Source: JAKQDP01 sp964536975 (GTDB taxonomy: Bacteria > Patescibacteriota > Patescibacteriia > 2-01-FULL-39-33). From it: a stretch of DNA of 42,126 nt. Below are positions 10,347 to 19,200 of this stretch, in pieces. Every line of letters starts with the position of its first letter. Positions within the stretch are counted from its first letter, which is position 1. The DNA lies in the NCBI GenBank assembly GCA_964536975.1, contig CAZHYS010000005.1, positions 1 through 42,126 on the forward strand, given 5' to 3'. Under the pieces are notes generated by a model. The model was not told the origin of the DNA. It saw only the letters and a program-made list of their open reading frames with translations, and made no database searches. The position numbers and the translations under genes are program-made.

Positions 10347-11168
10347 TTAAAAATTGAAACCTGCCAGTCTCACCCACTCCTCCACTGACAAATCTTCCGC
10401 CCGAATTTTCTCGTCAAGACCCAAACTCACCAGGATTTCCTTGGACTTGATATTTGAAATCTTAAAACCGGCCGCCAGATTATTGTGTAACTGTTTACGC
10501 TTGGCGGAAAAACCGATTTTTACCGTTCGGAAAAACTTTTTTTCGTCAATCGCCGGCAATTTTTTCTTTAACGTTAATCTAATCACTGCCGAATCAACTT
10601 CGGGCTTGGGCCAAAAACAGGATTTTCCAACCGCAAACAAAATTTCCGGCTCGCTGTAAAATTGAACAGCAACCGCCAAAACGCTCATTTCTCCCGGCCC
10701 AGCCACAATCCTTTGCGCCACCTCTTTCTGAATCATCAATGTCATTTTTGCCGGCCGATACGGCGAAGACAAAAAATCGCGCAAAAAATTGGAAGTGATA
10801 TTGTAAGGAAGATTGGCCGCTACCTGATACCCGAATTTTTTCAGTCCCAACTCCGCCGGGTTGGTTTTCAAAATATCGCCGGAAACGATCTCAACATTTT
10901 TCCGTCCCGCAAATTCAACCCGCAGAAAATCAGCCAATCGCCGATCCACTTCCACCGCCACCACTCGCTTCGCTTGTTTTGCCAATTCAACAGTCAAAAC
11001 ACCGAGACCGGGACCAACCTCCAAAACAATCTCCTCTCCGGACAAACCCAAGGCGGCCGCTATTTTATTAATAATGTTTCCATCAATCAAAAAATTTTGG
11101 CCGCGGCTTTTGGTCGGGAAAATCCCTCTCTCTTTGCACAGCAATTCAATCTTCTTTTGGCTAAGCAT
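10347..11168 (-). CDS. rsmA: 16S rRNA (adenine1518-N6/adenine1519-N6)-dimethyltransferase
   Basis: 273 residues, the usual length for RsmA/KsgA. It dimethylates two adjacent adenines in the 3' hairpin of 16S rRNA during late small-subunit assembly, using SAM. The N-terminal signature SRGQNFLID is at 21-29, the SAM-binding motif VLEVGPGLGVL at 48-58, the acidic ribose-binding site VEVD at 72-75 and the catalytic motif NLPYNI at 119-124. The C-terminal helical domain (KIGFSAKRKQLHNNL) is present. It starts 19 nt after the stop of the acyltransferase-like gene, so the two are probably cotranscribed. I see nothing abnormal. Confidence 0.96.
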   Translation of the reverse strand: MLSQKKIELLCKERGIFPTKSRGQNFLIDGNIINKIAAALGLSGEEIVLEVGPGLGVLTVELAKQAKRVVAVEVDRRLADFLRVEFAGRKNVEIVSGDILKTNPAELGLKKFGYQVAANLPYNITSNFLRDFLSSPYRPAKMTLMIQKEVAQRIVAGPGEMSVLAVAVQFYSEPEILFAVGKSCFWPKPEVDSAVIRLTLKKKLPAIDEKKFFRTVKIGFSAKRKQLHNNLAAGFKISNIKSKEILVSLGLDEKIRAEDLSVEEWVRLAGFNF

Positions 11169-11187
11169 ATTTTTTATTATTGTGTTT

Positions 11188-12216
11188 CTAAAATATTTTC
11201 TTAAAAACCAGCCAGCATTTTCCGGAAATCGCCAAGAAACCGATAAAAATTATATCAAACAAGACAAATGTCGCCATTAGTCCGAATCTCACTCCCAAAA
11301 AATCTGACAAAAAATTCAATCCGACCAAATGGTGCAAAAAATAAATAAAAAACGCTGATTGGCCGAGTACGATCAGCCAGCGGACTTTGATTTTTCTTGC
11401 CTCCAATAAGAAATAAGCCAGTCCGAACAGCAAAAAAATCATTCCAATGATCCAAAACAGCGTGACGATATTCGGCGACCAGTGATTATTGAGATTATAA
11501 TCGTAGTCAAAGACAAAAGCCGGTCCGGCAACAAACAAAAAATGATAAACGGCGAATATGGCGATCAAAGCCAAGCCGGCCACGGCGCCACGATAGGCAA
11601 AAATCGTTCTATCCTTAGCCACCAAAAACGCTCCCGCCTCCAAAAGTCCGATAAGCACAAAACCAAACCACGGGATTAATAGAAAATCGGAGAAAAAGAT
11701 GCTTCTAATCAGTTCATGATCACGTGACCAGGCGGAGAAAAAAGGAAAAAACCATCCAAAACCAAACAACAGAAACAAGGCCAAAGCAAGGATCACCGCC
11801 TGGCCGGACTTCTTCCTCCCCAGAAACAAAAAAGGTATGGACAAAATAATGCTGGCGCCGATAGAATGGAGCACTTTTCCGGACAAAATAGATTCATCGG
11901 CAAAAACCAGCCAGTTGAAAATATAGCCGGAAAAAATGATAAAAACTCCCCGCCGCAAATATTTAAAGACGATTTGGCGATCGGTCAGCTTATCTTTTAC
12001 CGCCTCAAAAGACAATTTCAAACAGAATCCCACCAAAAACAAAAAAATCGGCGCCGACAGGGTGACCGTAAAGTAAATCCATTGTTCGCGGAATCCGGCG
12101 CCCGCTGATAATATCCAGCGTGAAGCGTGATTAATGACCATGAGCGCCACCGCCAGCCCCCGCAGGCCGTCTAAAAAATTCAGTCGCGCATTACCTTGGC
12201 TGATAGCAAATGGCAT
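11188..12216 (-). CDS. Polytopic acyltransferase-like membrane protein (DUF1624/acyltransferase-3 type)
   Basis: 342 residues with about ten predicted membrane segments. The N-terminal signature LNFLDGLRGLAVALMVINHASRW (in residues 12-34) resembles the first helix of the acyltransferase-3 and heparan-alpha-glucosaminide acetyltransferase/DUF1624 families, which move acyl groups across the membrane onto sugars; the His in INHAS is the candidate catalytic residue. Further His-containing loops occur late (FLHHLVGLNF). Likely role: O-acetylation of an envelope polysaccharide or glycan, which is inference. The gene ends 19 nt before rsmA. No clear Shine-Dalgarno site is visible before the ATG. Confidence 0.72.
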   Translation of the reverse strand: MPFAISQGNARLNFLDGLRGLAVALMVINHASRWILSAGAGFREQWIYFTVTLSAPIFLFLVGFCLKLSFEAVKDKLTDRQIVFKYLRRGVFIIFSGYIFNWLVFADESILSGKVLHSIGASIILSIPFLFLGRKKSGQAVILALALFLLFGFGWFFPFFSAWSRDHELIRSIFFSDFLLIPWFGFVLIGLLEAGAFLVAKDRTIFAYRGAVAGLALIAIFAVYHFLFVAGPAFVFDYDYNLNNHWSPNIVTLFWIIGMIFLLFGLAYFLLEARKIKVRWLIVLGQSAFFIYFLHHLVGLNFLSDFLGVRFGLMATFVLFDIIFIGFLAISGKCWLVFKKIF

Positions 12217-12349
12217 ATGGTAAAATTTCTAATATCTAATGTCTTCCGCCAAAGGCGGATAAAAATTTCTAATAAAATTTCCAATTTAAAATTTACAATG
12301 AATGGTTCGGTTTCACTCACCACAAGTTTCCAATGATTTAATTTTCAAA

Positions 12350-12451
12350 TGAATAATTGTTGAATTGTCATATTGTCTGCCGCGGCGGATTGTTGTTATG
12401 CCTCAATTATAGAGGTAGTACCAAACAATTTAACAATCCGCCGCGGCGGAT
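12350..12451 (+). repeat. About 100-bp dispersed intergenic element, copy 2
   Basis: Contains gaataattgttgaattgtca, a GCCGCGGCGGATTGTT palindromic core, the block caattatagaggtagtacc, then aacaatttaacaatccg and a closing CCGCCGCGGCGG palindrome. The other copies are at 10233-10333 (inverted), 13733-13828 and 27163-27269. Just before it (12222-12335) are 'atttctaat' words and a segment ggttcggtttcactcaccac that recurs at 34885 and, inverted, at 39685. No gene is visible in the 318-nt gap 12217-12534. Confidence 0.82.
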
Positions 12452-12473
12452 GTAATTTTGAATTTGGAATTTT

Positions 12474-12537
12474 GCTATTTGACTTTATGGACTTTACGAA
12501 CTTTAAAAACTTTTGGCTTTATGGCTTTATAGACTTA
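12474..12537. repeat. Degenerate 'gactttat' word array at the 3' end of the MFS gene
   Basis: A run of about seven imperfect 9-10 nt units (ctatttgactttatgg, actttacga, actttaaaaa, cttttggctttatgg, ctttatagactta). It runs into the stop codon of the minus-strand MFS gene at 12535. Related arrays occur at 13912-13981, 16150-16216, 20636-20672 and 27270-27312. Confidence 0.75.
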
Positions 12538-13719
12538 TTTATATCCTAGATAAAACAACGCCATCAAGCCGGACAAAAGAAAAATGGCATTCCAACCGGG
12601 CACGAAAAAATTAAGCAGGACGAGCGCCGCCGCAATAGCAATTATTTTGCCGACTACCAAAGACATTTCAAAAAATAAAACCGCCTTCATCAGCGAAGTG
12701 TCCTGCGCTTTGTCATAAGTCTCGGCCGTCAGCGGGATACTGATGATTTGCTTGGTAATTTTGGAGTAAGTGTCCACCAAAAACACCCCGGCGACGCTTC
12801 TCACCATCAACCTAAATAGCCAGGAGAAAAAATATAATAGTGTGCCAAACTTGAACACTGATCGCCGGTCCCTTTTATCTGCCAGCCGGCCAATATAAAG
12901 ATAAATCAAAGTAGTCAGCATCGCCGACGCGGCGCTGATGAGGCCGAGTCCCAAAAAATCATTAATAATGGCAAAAATAAACACCGGCCAAATCACTAAT
13001 AAAATCAACTCCTCGCCGAACCCCCACAATGACACGAAATTTCTGATGTGTTCCCTTTTGATTAGGCGGCGATAAGCGGCAAAATAAGAAAATTTGATCC
13101 CATCAACTTGTTCTTTGGTAATCAGCATCGGCACATTGGACAAGACAATCAATATCGTCGCCACCGCAAACAACACCGAAAAATCAAAAAATCGCAACAA
13201 AAATCCGCCGATCAACGGCCCTAAAATCACCACCGCCGATTGCAGGGCAGTCAAATTACTTACCTCCCGTCCATGCTGGCCGTCCACGGAAAACTTGGCA
13301 AAATTGCAATGATAAGCCGGCCAATAAAAAAGTTTGGACAACACATACATTGCCACGGCCGGCGGTATCCACCACCAAGACGATTGAATCCACCAAAATA
13401 CCAAATAAAACAAAGAGGTAAAGACTGACCCGATGGCGATAGTATGCTCATAGCCGAAGCGGCCGGCAAACTTCGCCCCGAGCGGTAAAACCAAAAAATA
13501 AATCACATAAACCGCGAGATAAAAATACAAAATAAATTGCAAGGATTCCGTCAGTGAACAATGGCGAACAAAAATCGTGTACAAAAAAACCGGCTCAAAC
13601 ACCGCCACCATGGACAAGGCGAAATTCAAAATCACTGACGACGAGTAAAGCTCCTTCACCTGCGGCGTCAATCGGCAAGCAAAGAAAGATGATAATATCT
13701 TTTTGAATCCTTTTTTCAT
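12535..13719 (-). CDS. Major facilitator superfamily transporter
   Basis: 394 residues with 11-12 membrane segments, the normal MFS size. A short basic N-terminus is followed by the hydrophobic segments. The loop between helices 2 and 3 (GAKFAGRFGYEHTI) matches the MFS G-x-x-x-D/G-R-x-G-R pattern loosely, and the equivalent loop in the second half reads IGRLADKRDRRSV, a good MFS motif A. Substrate cannot be told. The gene stands alone between two repeat islands. The half-size MFS protein at 39821-40465 is a different, diverged paralogue. Confidence 0.82.
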   Translation of the reverse strand: MKKGFKKILSSFFACRLTPQVKELYSSSVILNFALSMVAVFEPVFLYTIFVRHCSLTESLQFILYFYLAVYVIYFLVLPLGAKFAGRFGYEHTIAIGSVFTSLFYLVFWWIQSSWWWIPPAVAMYVLSKLFYWPAYHCNFAKFSVDGQHGREVSNLTALQSAVVILGPLIGGFLLRFFDFSVLFAVATILIVLSNVPMLITKEQVDGIKFSYFAAYRRLIKREHIRNFVSLWGFGEELILLVIWPVFIFAIINDFLGLGLISAASAMLTTLIYLYIGRLADKRDRRSVFKFGTLLYFFSWLFRLMVRSVAGVFLVDTYSKITKQIISIPLTAETYDKAQDTSLMKAVLFFEMSLVVGKIIAIAAALVLLNFFVPGWNAIFLLSGLMALFYLGYK

Positions 13720-13732
13720 TTATGAAAAATTA

Positions 13733-13828
13733 CATCCGCCGCGGCAGATTGTTAAATTGTCATATTGTTGTCATGTCCCAACCATAGAGGTAGCGCCCAA
13801 CCATCCGCCGCGACGGACAATTAATCAA
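13733..13828 (+). repeat. About 100-bp dispersed intergenic element, copy 3
   Basis: Begins catccgccgcggcagattg, continues with aattgtcatattgttgtcat, ccaaccatagaggtagcgcc, and ends with the palindrome-like catccgccgcgacggac. It lies directly upstream of the MFS gene. It is followed by a separate short palindrome (GGGCGGGG-AGA-CCCCGCCC, 13853-13871) and word repeats of 'cctaattcctaactcc'. Confidence 0.78.
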
Positions 13829-13852
13829 TTTGACTTTATGGACTTTAATATC

Positions 13853-13871
13853 GGGCGGGGAGACCCCGCCC
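13853..13871. repeat. Short GC-rich palindrome, copy 1
   Basis: GGGCGGGGAGACCCCGCCC, with 8-bp arms and a 3-nt loop, followed by cctac. A near-identical copy is at 16126-16144. Both lie between genes. Confidence 0.8.
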
Positions 13872-13911
13872 CTACATCCTAATTCCTAACTCCTAATCCC
13901 TGAATTTTGAC

Positions 13912-13981
13912 TTTATAGACTTTACAAACTTTATGGACTTTTGACTTTACTGACTTTCGACTTTATGACTTTATGGACTTA
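13912..13981. repeat. Degenerate 'gactttat' word array at the 3' end of femAB
   Basis: About eight units of gactttatag/gactttacaa/actttatgg type in tandem. It runs through the stop codon at 13963 so that the last residues of the FemAB-type protein (LIKSIKS) are encoded by the array, which suggests that the array grew into the gene end. Confidence 0.7.
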
Positions 13982-15120
13982 ATCAATCTATACACATTAT
14001 ACCACAACCTGCTGTAAACCGCGTCCCAAGCGCCGGCATAAACAACAAACTTTTCGTCCGGCGCGAATCCTTGCTTGAATCTGGTGACTCCCGGCCATTT
14101 TTTTTCATCCACTCCCCAAAAATCATAAAACCTCTTACCCGCTTTTTTTGCCGACAAAATAGTCTGCCATTGAAGCAAGAATGGCGCCATTTTGTCGCGA
14201 TACTCATAATCGGACGCGCCGTGAAGATAGACGCACCAATCGCCGGCATAAATAATGATATTGGCGACAATCACCTTGCCCTCATATTTGGCGACGACGA
14301 TTCTTGCCATCCCGCCTAAGACCGATATTAATTTCCGATAATAATCTTTCGGGTGAGAAACTATTTCTTGACGCTGGGAAGTTTTTTCCATTAGCCGCCA
14401 AAAATCTTCAAAAAAATCCTCCTTCCCCTCGTCTAAAGGGAAGGACTGACAATTTTCTTCCTTCTCCTTATCTGAAGGAGAGGATTGGCAATCCTCTTCC
14501 CCTCCCTTGTCTGAAATGGAGGACTTGAAACCTTCTTCCCTCCCCTCGTCTGAAGGGGAGGGTAGGGAGGGGTCTATAATCTCCACGCCATGTTTCTGCG
14601 CCACTTTAATATTGTATCTGGTCTTTGGCTTCATTTGAGCTAAAAGCTCCGCCTCGGATTTTTGCAAATCTAAAATCAGCGTCTGTTTGGGCTGGACTTG
14701 GCCGACTGGCCGGAGGCCAAGCTCCTTCATCAGCGCCAGAGTCGCCTCGTTTTCCTGCCACGCCGGATCCAGCCGCAAAAATATCGCTCGTTCTTTCTGG
14801 GCCAAACGGCTTATTTGAGACAATAGCGATTCCAAAATATCGGCCTGTTTGCCGCCGGCAGATTTGGCGTCGGATAAAATCGGCCCGCGCGGGAGATAAA
14901 AATAGCTTTTGCCCAGTTTGAGCGGCTGTTTAATAACTAACGCCACTGCCACAAAATTATCCTGTTCGTCAAGGGTCGCCAATGGAAAAACTTTCCGGCC
15001 CAATTGCTGTTGAAAATCGCCCCACGCCCAAGACTGCAAAACGCCAAAATCGGCGGAATTGCTTCTGACAAATTCATCCCAGCTGCTTTTTTGTTGGTTA
15101 TCGCAAATTATTGTTTTCAT
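13963..15120 (-). CDS. FemAB/FemX-type peptidyltransferase (aminoacyl-tRNA dependent)
   Basis: 385 residues. FemAB-family enzymes add amino acids from aminoacyl-tRNA to the peptide stem of lipid II in the cytoplasm. Two GNAT-like halves are visible: FGVLQSWAWGDFQQQLGRKVF (in 25-45) and YLPRGPI (75-81) in the first, and MKPKTRYNIKVAQKHGV (163-179) leading to the second, with WCVYLHGASDYEYRDKMAPFLLQW and KRFYDFWGV near the C-terminus, all typical. Residues about 183-236 are not part of the fold. They are an acidic, Ser/Pro-rich, fourfold repeated segment (SPSDEGREE, SISDKGGEE, SPSDKEKEE, FPLDEGKED) encoded by an in-frame repeat array. Without it the length would be about 331, normal for the family. 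Confidence 0.87.
   Translation of the reverse strand: MKTIICDNQQKSSWDEFVRSNSADFGVLQSWAWGDFQQQLGRKVFPLATLDEQDNFVAVALVIKQPLKLGKSYFYLPRGPILSDAKSAGGKQADILESLLSQISRLAQKERAIFLRLDPAWQENEATLALMKELGLRPVGQVQPKQTLILDLQKSEAELLAQMKPKTRYNIKVAQKHGVEIIDPSLPSPSDEGREEGFKSSISDKGGEEDCQSSPSDKEKEENCQSFPLDEGKEDFFEDFWRLMEKTSQRQEIVSHPKDYYRKLISVLGGMARIVVAKYEGKVIVANIIIYAGDWCVYLHGASDYEYRDKMAPFLLQWQTILSAKKAGKRFYDFWGVDEKKWPGVTRFKQGFAPDEKFVVYAGAWDAVYSRLWYNVYRLIKSIKS
14413..14574. repeat. In-frame palindromic repeat array inside femAB
   Basis: Four partly diverged copies of a cctcccctcgtctgaagggg-type half-palindrome, spaced about 42 nt (14 codons), inserted between two conserved blocks of the FemAB fold with the reading frame kept. 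The same family stands between genes at 15250-15285, 30910-31045 and 40450-40735 and in leuS. Confidence 0.85.
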
Positions 15121-15249
15121 TTTGTCTATTGTCGTAATCGTAAAAAATTACCAGTACCCCGTCCTTAATCTGAACTTGCCTGTACGCTCATGGCGCATAA
15201 ACAAGCAAATAAGAAGTTTTTCCTTAGCGTAGTAAAAATTGGTATCTTT

Positions 15250-15285
15250 TCCCCCTCCTTGTCTGAAGGAGGGGTAGGGGGAGGT
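15250..15285. repeat. CCCCCTCC...GGAGGGG palindromic repeat between genes
   Basis: ccccctccttgtctgaagga followed by ggggtagggggaggtgg. It is a full palindromic unit of the family that is inserted in femAB and leuS. It lies in the 297-nt gap between femAB and the unknown gene at 15418. Confidence 0.8.
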
Positions 15286-15357
15286 GGATAAAAAACTGTT
15301 CACTATAAATAGCACTGACAATTCTTACAATTTATCATAACAGAATAAAGGCGATTG

Positions 15358-15387
15358 AAAAAGGCGGCTCCAACTCGCGGAACCGCC
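15358..15387 (-). terminator. Intrinsic terminator of the unknown gene at 15418-15927
   Basis: On the minus strand a 9-bp stem (GGCGGTTCC/GGAGCCGCC with one G-U pair, 7-nt loop) is followed by TTTTT, 30 nt after the stop codon. Confidence 0.85.
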
Positions 15388-15417
15388 TCAAATCCCATCT
15401 CGCGAAATTCCCGCTCA

Positions 15418-15927
15418 CTAAACAGAATCCGCGAGAACAAAGTCAAATTGCCGACTACCAGGGGAAACACCCTCCTCATCGGACTGAAGTGTCGGCGACT
15501 GGCCCATCCCTCCGGCTTCAACACCATTGCCGGACACCGAAAGAAACGGATCGGGCAATCGGAACAACCCTTCTACTTCCTCTTGGGCTTCCTGCCACGC
15601 CGCTTCACCAAAAAACTGTTCGGGAGTCTGGTCGTCAAGGAGAATGCTGATGCCCGGGCTTGGCGACTCTTGAACGACCGCGTCCGCTTCTTTGGCCGTC
15701 GGCTGGCGGTTTTCTCCGAGAGACAACTCAAACCGCAACCCTTCAACGGTAGCGGCCATGCTCGCCACCAAACTTGCTTCATCGGCTCCGCCCGCCTCCC
15801 TCAATCCCCCGGCTGTTGTTTTCAGAGAATCAATGAATTTACGGAAATTTCCGTCAGCTTGCGACAAGCCAAATGCTATGCGATCTTCTTTCCTACCCGC
15901 TAACAAGAAATCGTTCTTTCCGGCCAC
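15418..15927 (-). CDS. Unrecognised acidic protein, solitary gene
   Basis: 169 residues from the GTG at 15925-15927. I do not recognise the family. It is soluble-looking and Ala/Glu/Gly-rich, without signal peptide or membrane segment. A central part LKTTAGGLREAGGADEASL and TVEGLRFELSLGE look like helix and strand; the second half is acidic (ILLDDQTPEQFFGEAAWQEA). The GTG start is chosen because a perfect Shine-Dalgarno AAGGAGG (15936-15942) lies 8 nt before it; the in-frame ATG at 16008 would lie upstream of the promoter. A strong promoter before and a terminator after make this a single-gene transcript, which supports that it is real. The strong SD contrasts with most genes here, which have none. 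Confidence 0.68.
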   Translation of the reverse strand: MAGKNDFLLAGRKEDRIAFGLSQADGNFRKFIDSLKTTAGGLREAGGADEASLVASMAATVEGLRFELSLGENRQPTAKEADAVVQESPSPGISILLDDQTPEQFFGEAAWQEAQEEVEGLFRLPDPFLSVSGNGVEAGGMGQSPTLQSDEEGVSPGSRQFDFVLADSV

Positions 15928-15973
15928 TTTTCCGTCCTCCTTCCTGTTTCTCCCTTGCCAAAAACTTCTTATG

Positions 15974-16002
15974 AGTATAAACCAAAAATCCCCGCCTGTC
16001 AA
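15974..16002 (-). promoter_or_regulatory. Consensus sigma-70 type promoter
   Basis: On the minus strand TTGACA (15997-16002), a 17-nt spacer and TATACT (15974-15979). The -10 box is 46 nt before the GTG of the unknown gene. Upstream, at 16029-16050, is a perfect hairpin with arms CGTAATGAC/GTCATTACG and a 4-nt loop, which could be an operator or simply a repeat. Confidence 0.85.
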
Positions 16003-16079
16003 TGGCAAGCAATTTCTCTCTTTTGCGACGTAATGACGGACGTCATTACGAACGTACTTACGTCCGTATATACGAAAAG

Positions 16080-16144
16080 AGACGTCCTGATCCCAAGAAC
16101 TCGGGAGAGACGTCTCTACGGATTCGGGCGGGGGGACCCCGCCC
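16080..16144. repeat. Intergenic palindromes: GAGACGTC family and GC-rich palindrome copy 2
   Basis: Two adjacent elements. gagacgtcctgatcccaaga...agagacgtctctac (16080-16119) belongs to the 'tagagacg' family, also found in porA and at 35149 and 39535. GGGCGGGGGGACCCCGCCC (16126-16144) repeats the element at 13853. Confidence 0.7.
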
Positions 16145-16149
16145 CTACA

Positions 16150-16216
16150 CCCGACTTTACGGACCTTATGACTTTATAGACTTTACGAACTTTATGACTT
16201 TTGACTTTACAGACTT
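16150..16216. repeat. Degenerate 'gactttat' word array at the 3' end of leuS
   Basis: cgactttacggaccttatg, actttatag, actttacgaac, tttatgacttttgacttt, acagactta: about seven units ending 4 nt from the leuS stop codon. Confidence 0.72.
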
Positions 16217-16219
16217 ATT

Positions 16220-19200
16220 TTATACCACAAAACTAATCATCCGGCCGGGCACGAAAATCGTCTTTTTTATTTCCTGTCCCGACAAATACTTCTTTACATT
16301 ATCTAACTCTTTGGCCGCGGCTACTGCTTCGGCCTCGCTGACATCCGGCGGCAAAGATATTTTCGCCCGCAGCTTGCCATTTACCTGCACGGCAAATTCC
16401 ACCGTCTCACTTCGCAATTTTGACTCGTCGGCAACCGGCCATTTTTCAATGATAATGCTTTTCTTGTGTCCTGATTTTTCCCATAGCTCTTCCGCCAAAT
16501 GCGGCGCAAATGGTGATAGCAAAATTAATAATTTTTCCAGTATTTTCTGATCGGCCACTTTCTGTTCCATTAATTTATTCGTCAAAATCATTAACGCCGA
16601 AACCGCCGTATTAAATCCCATTCCCTCAATATCATCGGATACTTTTTTGATTGTTTGATTTAATAGTATCTCCATATTTCCGTTGTCCTCTTTTTCCATG
16701 TTGGGCGTTCCATGTTCCACAAACAGATTCCACACCTTGTCCAAAAATCTTCTCACTCCAACCACGCCCTTGGTGTCCCAAGGAATCGCAGAATCAAACG
16801 GCCCCATAAACATCTCATACACCCGCAAGGTGTCCGCGCCATATTGCTTGACGACATCGTCGGGATTAATGACATTGCCCCGCGATTTGGACATCTTTTC
16901 GCCGCCCTCGCCTAGCACCATGCCGTGCGAAGTGCGTTTTTGATATGGCTCATCGGTCGGCACCACCCCGATATCAAATAAAAACTTATGCCAAAACCTG
17001 GAATACAACAAATGCAAGGTGGTGTGTTCCATGCCGCCGTTGTACCAATCCACCGGCGTCCAATACTTCAAATTTTTCTCGCTCGCCAACGCTTTTTTGT
17101 TGCGCGGGTCGCAATACCGCAAAAAATACCACGAACTGCCCGCCCATTGAGGCATCGTGTCAGTTTCCCGCTTGGCCTCGCCGCCGCATTTCGGGCATTT
17201 TACATTGACCCAATCGGTTAACTTGGCCAGTGGCGACTCGCCGTCCTCGCCAGCCTGAAACTCTGTCACTTCCGGCAATACCAAGGGCAAATCTTTTTCC
17301 GACAATGGCACAAAGCCGGGGTTTAAGATCTCCCCGATACTGTATTCTCCCTCACCTTTATAAGGGGAGGGCTGGGGAGGGGTATTGTCATCGCCATTAC
17401 CCCCTCCTAACCTCCCCCTTATAAAGGGGGAGGAATTATCGCGAAAAATTTCTTTAATTTTGGAAGCGCAATTCTCACAATAAGCCACCGGAATCGGCTC
17501 ACCCCAATACCTTTGCCGCGAAAACACCCAATCGCGAAGTTTATAATTAACCGCCTTCTTGCCAACGCCTTTTTCTTCCAGCCAAGCCGTCATTTTTTTT
17601 ATCGCTTCTGCTGGCAAAAGGCCGTTGAGAAAATCCGAATTAATCATTTGACCCTGATCAATCTCAGTAAAACATTTATTTTCTAATAGGTACTTGATTG
17701 CTTTTTTTGTAAAAGGCGTAACATCGTCTCTCTCAAGTGCCTCTAATAAATCAAGCTTCTCAATTCCTGCTCCCTCTCCCAATTTTATTCTTTCTTCTTT
17801 AATATCGCGGACATAAAATATATCCAAAAAACTCCCCGGTTTATTGTGGCTTTCTAATTTATTTAATAAAACAAAATTATTAATTTCCAAATTCAATTCT
17901 TCCTTTACTTCTCGCTTTAATGTTTGCTCAATATCTTCTTGACCTTCTATGCCCCCACCAAAAAAAGCTAACATACCTGGATTTCTATCAGTCTGATGGT
18001 CTCTTCTTTGAAATAAAAATTTTTCGTCTTTTGTCTGAATCATCGCCCCTATGCCTATTACGTTCTTTTTATTGGGAGTGATAACTGTTATCATCGGCAA
18101 GTTAAACTTTTTTGCAAACTCAAAATCCCGCTCGTCGTGCGCCGGCACCGCCATAATCGCGCCCGTGCCATAGCCCGCCAAGACATAATCCGAAATCCAC
18201 ACCGGAATTTCTTTATTGTTTACCGGGTTGATCGCCTTAATTCCTTTCAGCTCCACGCCGGTTTTTTCTTTATTAAGCTCGGTCCGCTCCAAATCTGATT
18301 TCTTGGCCGCGTCAGTGATATATTTTTCCACCTCGTCAAAATTTTCTATTTGGTCTTTCAACTGCTGAACCAGCTCATGCTCCGGCGCCAGCACCATATA
18401 AGTCGCGCCGAACAAAGTGTCGGGGCGAGTGGTATAGACAACAATGTTTTCTCCCTCACCTTTATAAGGGGAGGGCTGGGGAGGGGTATTATTACCATCT
18501 CCCTCACCCCCTCCTAACCTCCCCCTTGTTAAGGGGGAGGAATTGCTACCTGAAATTTTAAATTGAACTATGGCTCCTTCGCTCCGGCCGATCCAATTCC
18601 GTTGCTGGGTTTTTACCCGTTCAATATAATCCACTTTGTCTAAATCTTTTTCCAGCCGATCGGCGTATTCGGTGATTTTGAGCATCCATTGGGATTTGAC
18701 TTTCTTGACCACTTCGCCGCCGCAACGCTCGCACTTGCCGCCGACCACTTCCTCATTGGCCAAGCCGACTTTGCAGGAAGTGCAAAAATTTATCGCCACT
18801 TCCGCCTTGTAGGCCAAGCCGCGTTCAAATAATTTCAAAAATATCCATTGCGTCCATTTGTAATACTCCGGATCGGTAGTGTTGACTTCCCGCGACCAAT
18901 CAAAAGAAAAGCCAAGCGATTTTAATTGACGCCGGAAATTATTGATGTTTTCTTCGGTTTTTATCCGCGGATGCGTGCCAGTCTTAATCGCGTAATTTTC
19001 TGCTGGCAGGCCAAAGGCATCCCAACCGATCGGATAAAGCACGTTATGGCCCTGCATCCGCCTCTTTCTGGCAACAATATCCAAAGCAGTGTAGCTGCGC
19101 GGGTGGCCGACATGCAACCCCTCAGCTGACGGATAAGGAAACTCTATCAAACAATAATATTTTTCGCCTTTGCCGTCTTTGGCTTCAAACAATTTTTCTT

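Noticed and set aside
10170..10388. 72-codon plus-strand ORF before rsmA
   Set aside because: It is made of the 100-bp repeat element and word repeats and runs into antisense rsmA.
12474..13981. CRISPR array from the repeated words between genes
   Set aside because: Units are 9-11 nt, imperfect and without unique spacers of constant length; no cas genes.
15303..15527. Minus-strand ORF of 74 codons after the unknown gene
   Set aside because: It runs through the intrinsic terminator, overlaps the end of the 169-residue gene in another frame, and has no start signals.
16029..16075. Operator or attachment site from the CGTAATGAC hairpin
   Set aside because: A short palindrome among other intergenic palindromes; nothing ties it to a regulator or integrase.
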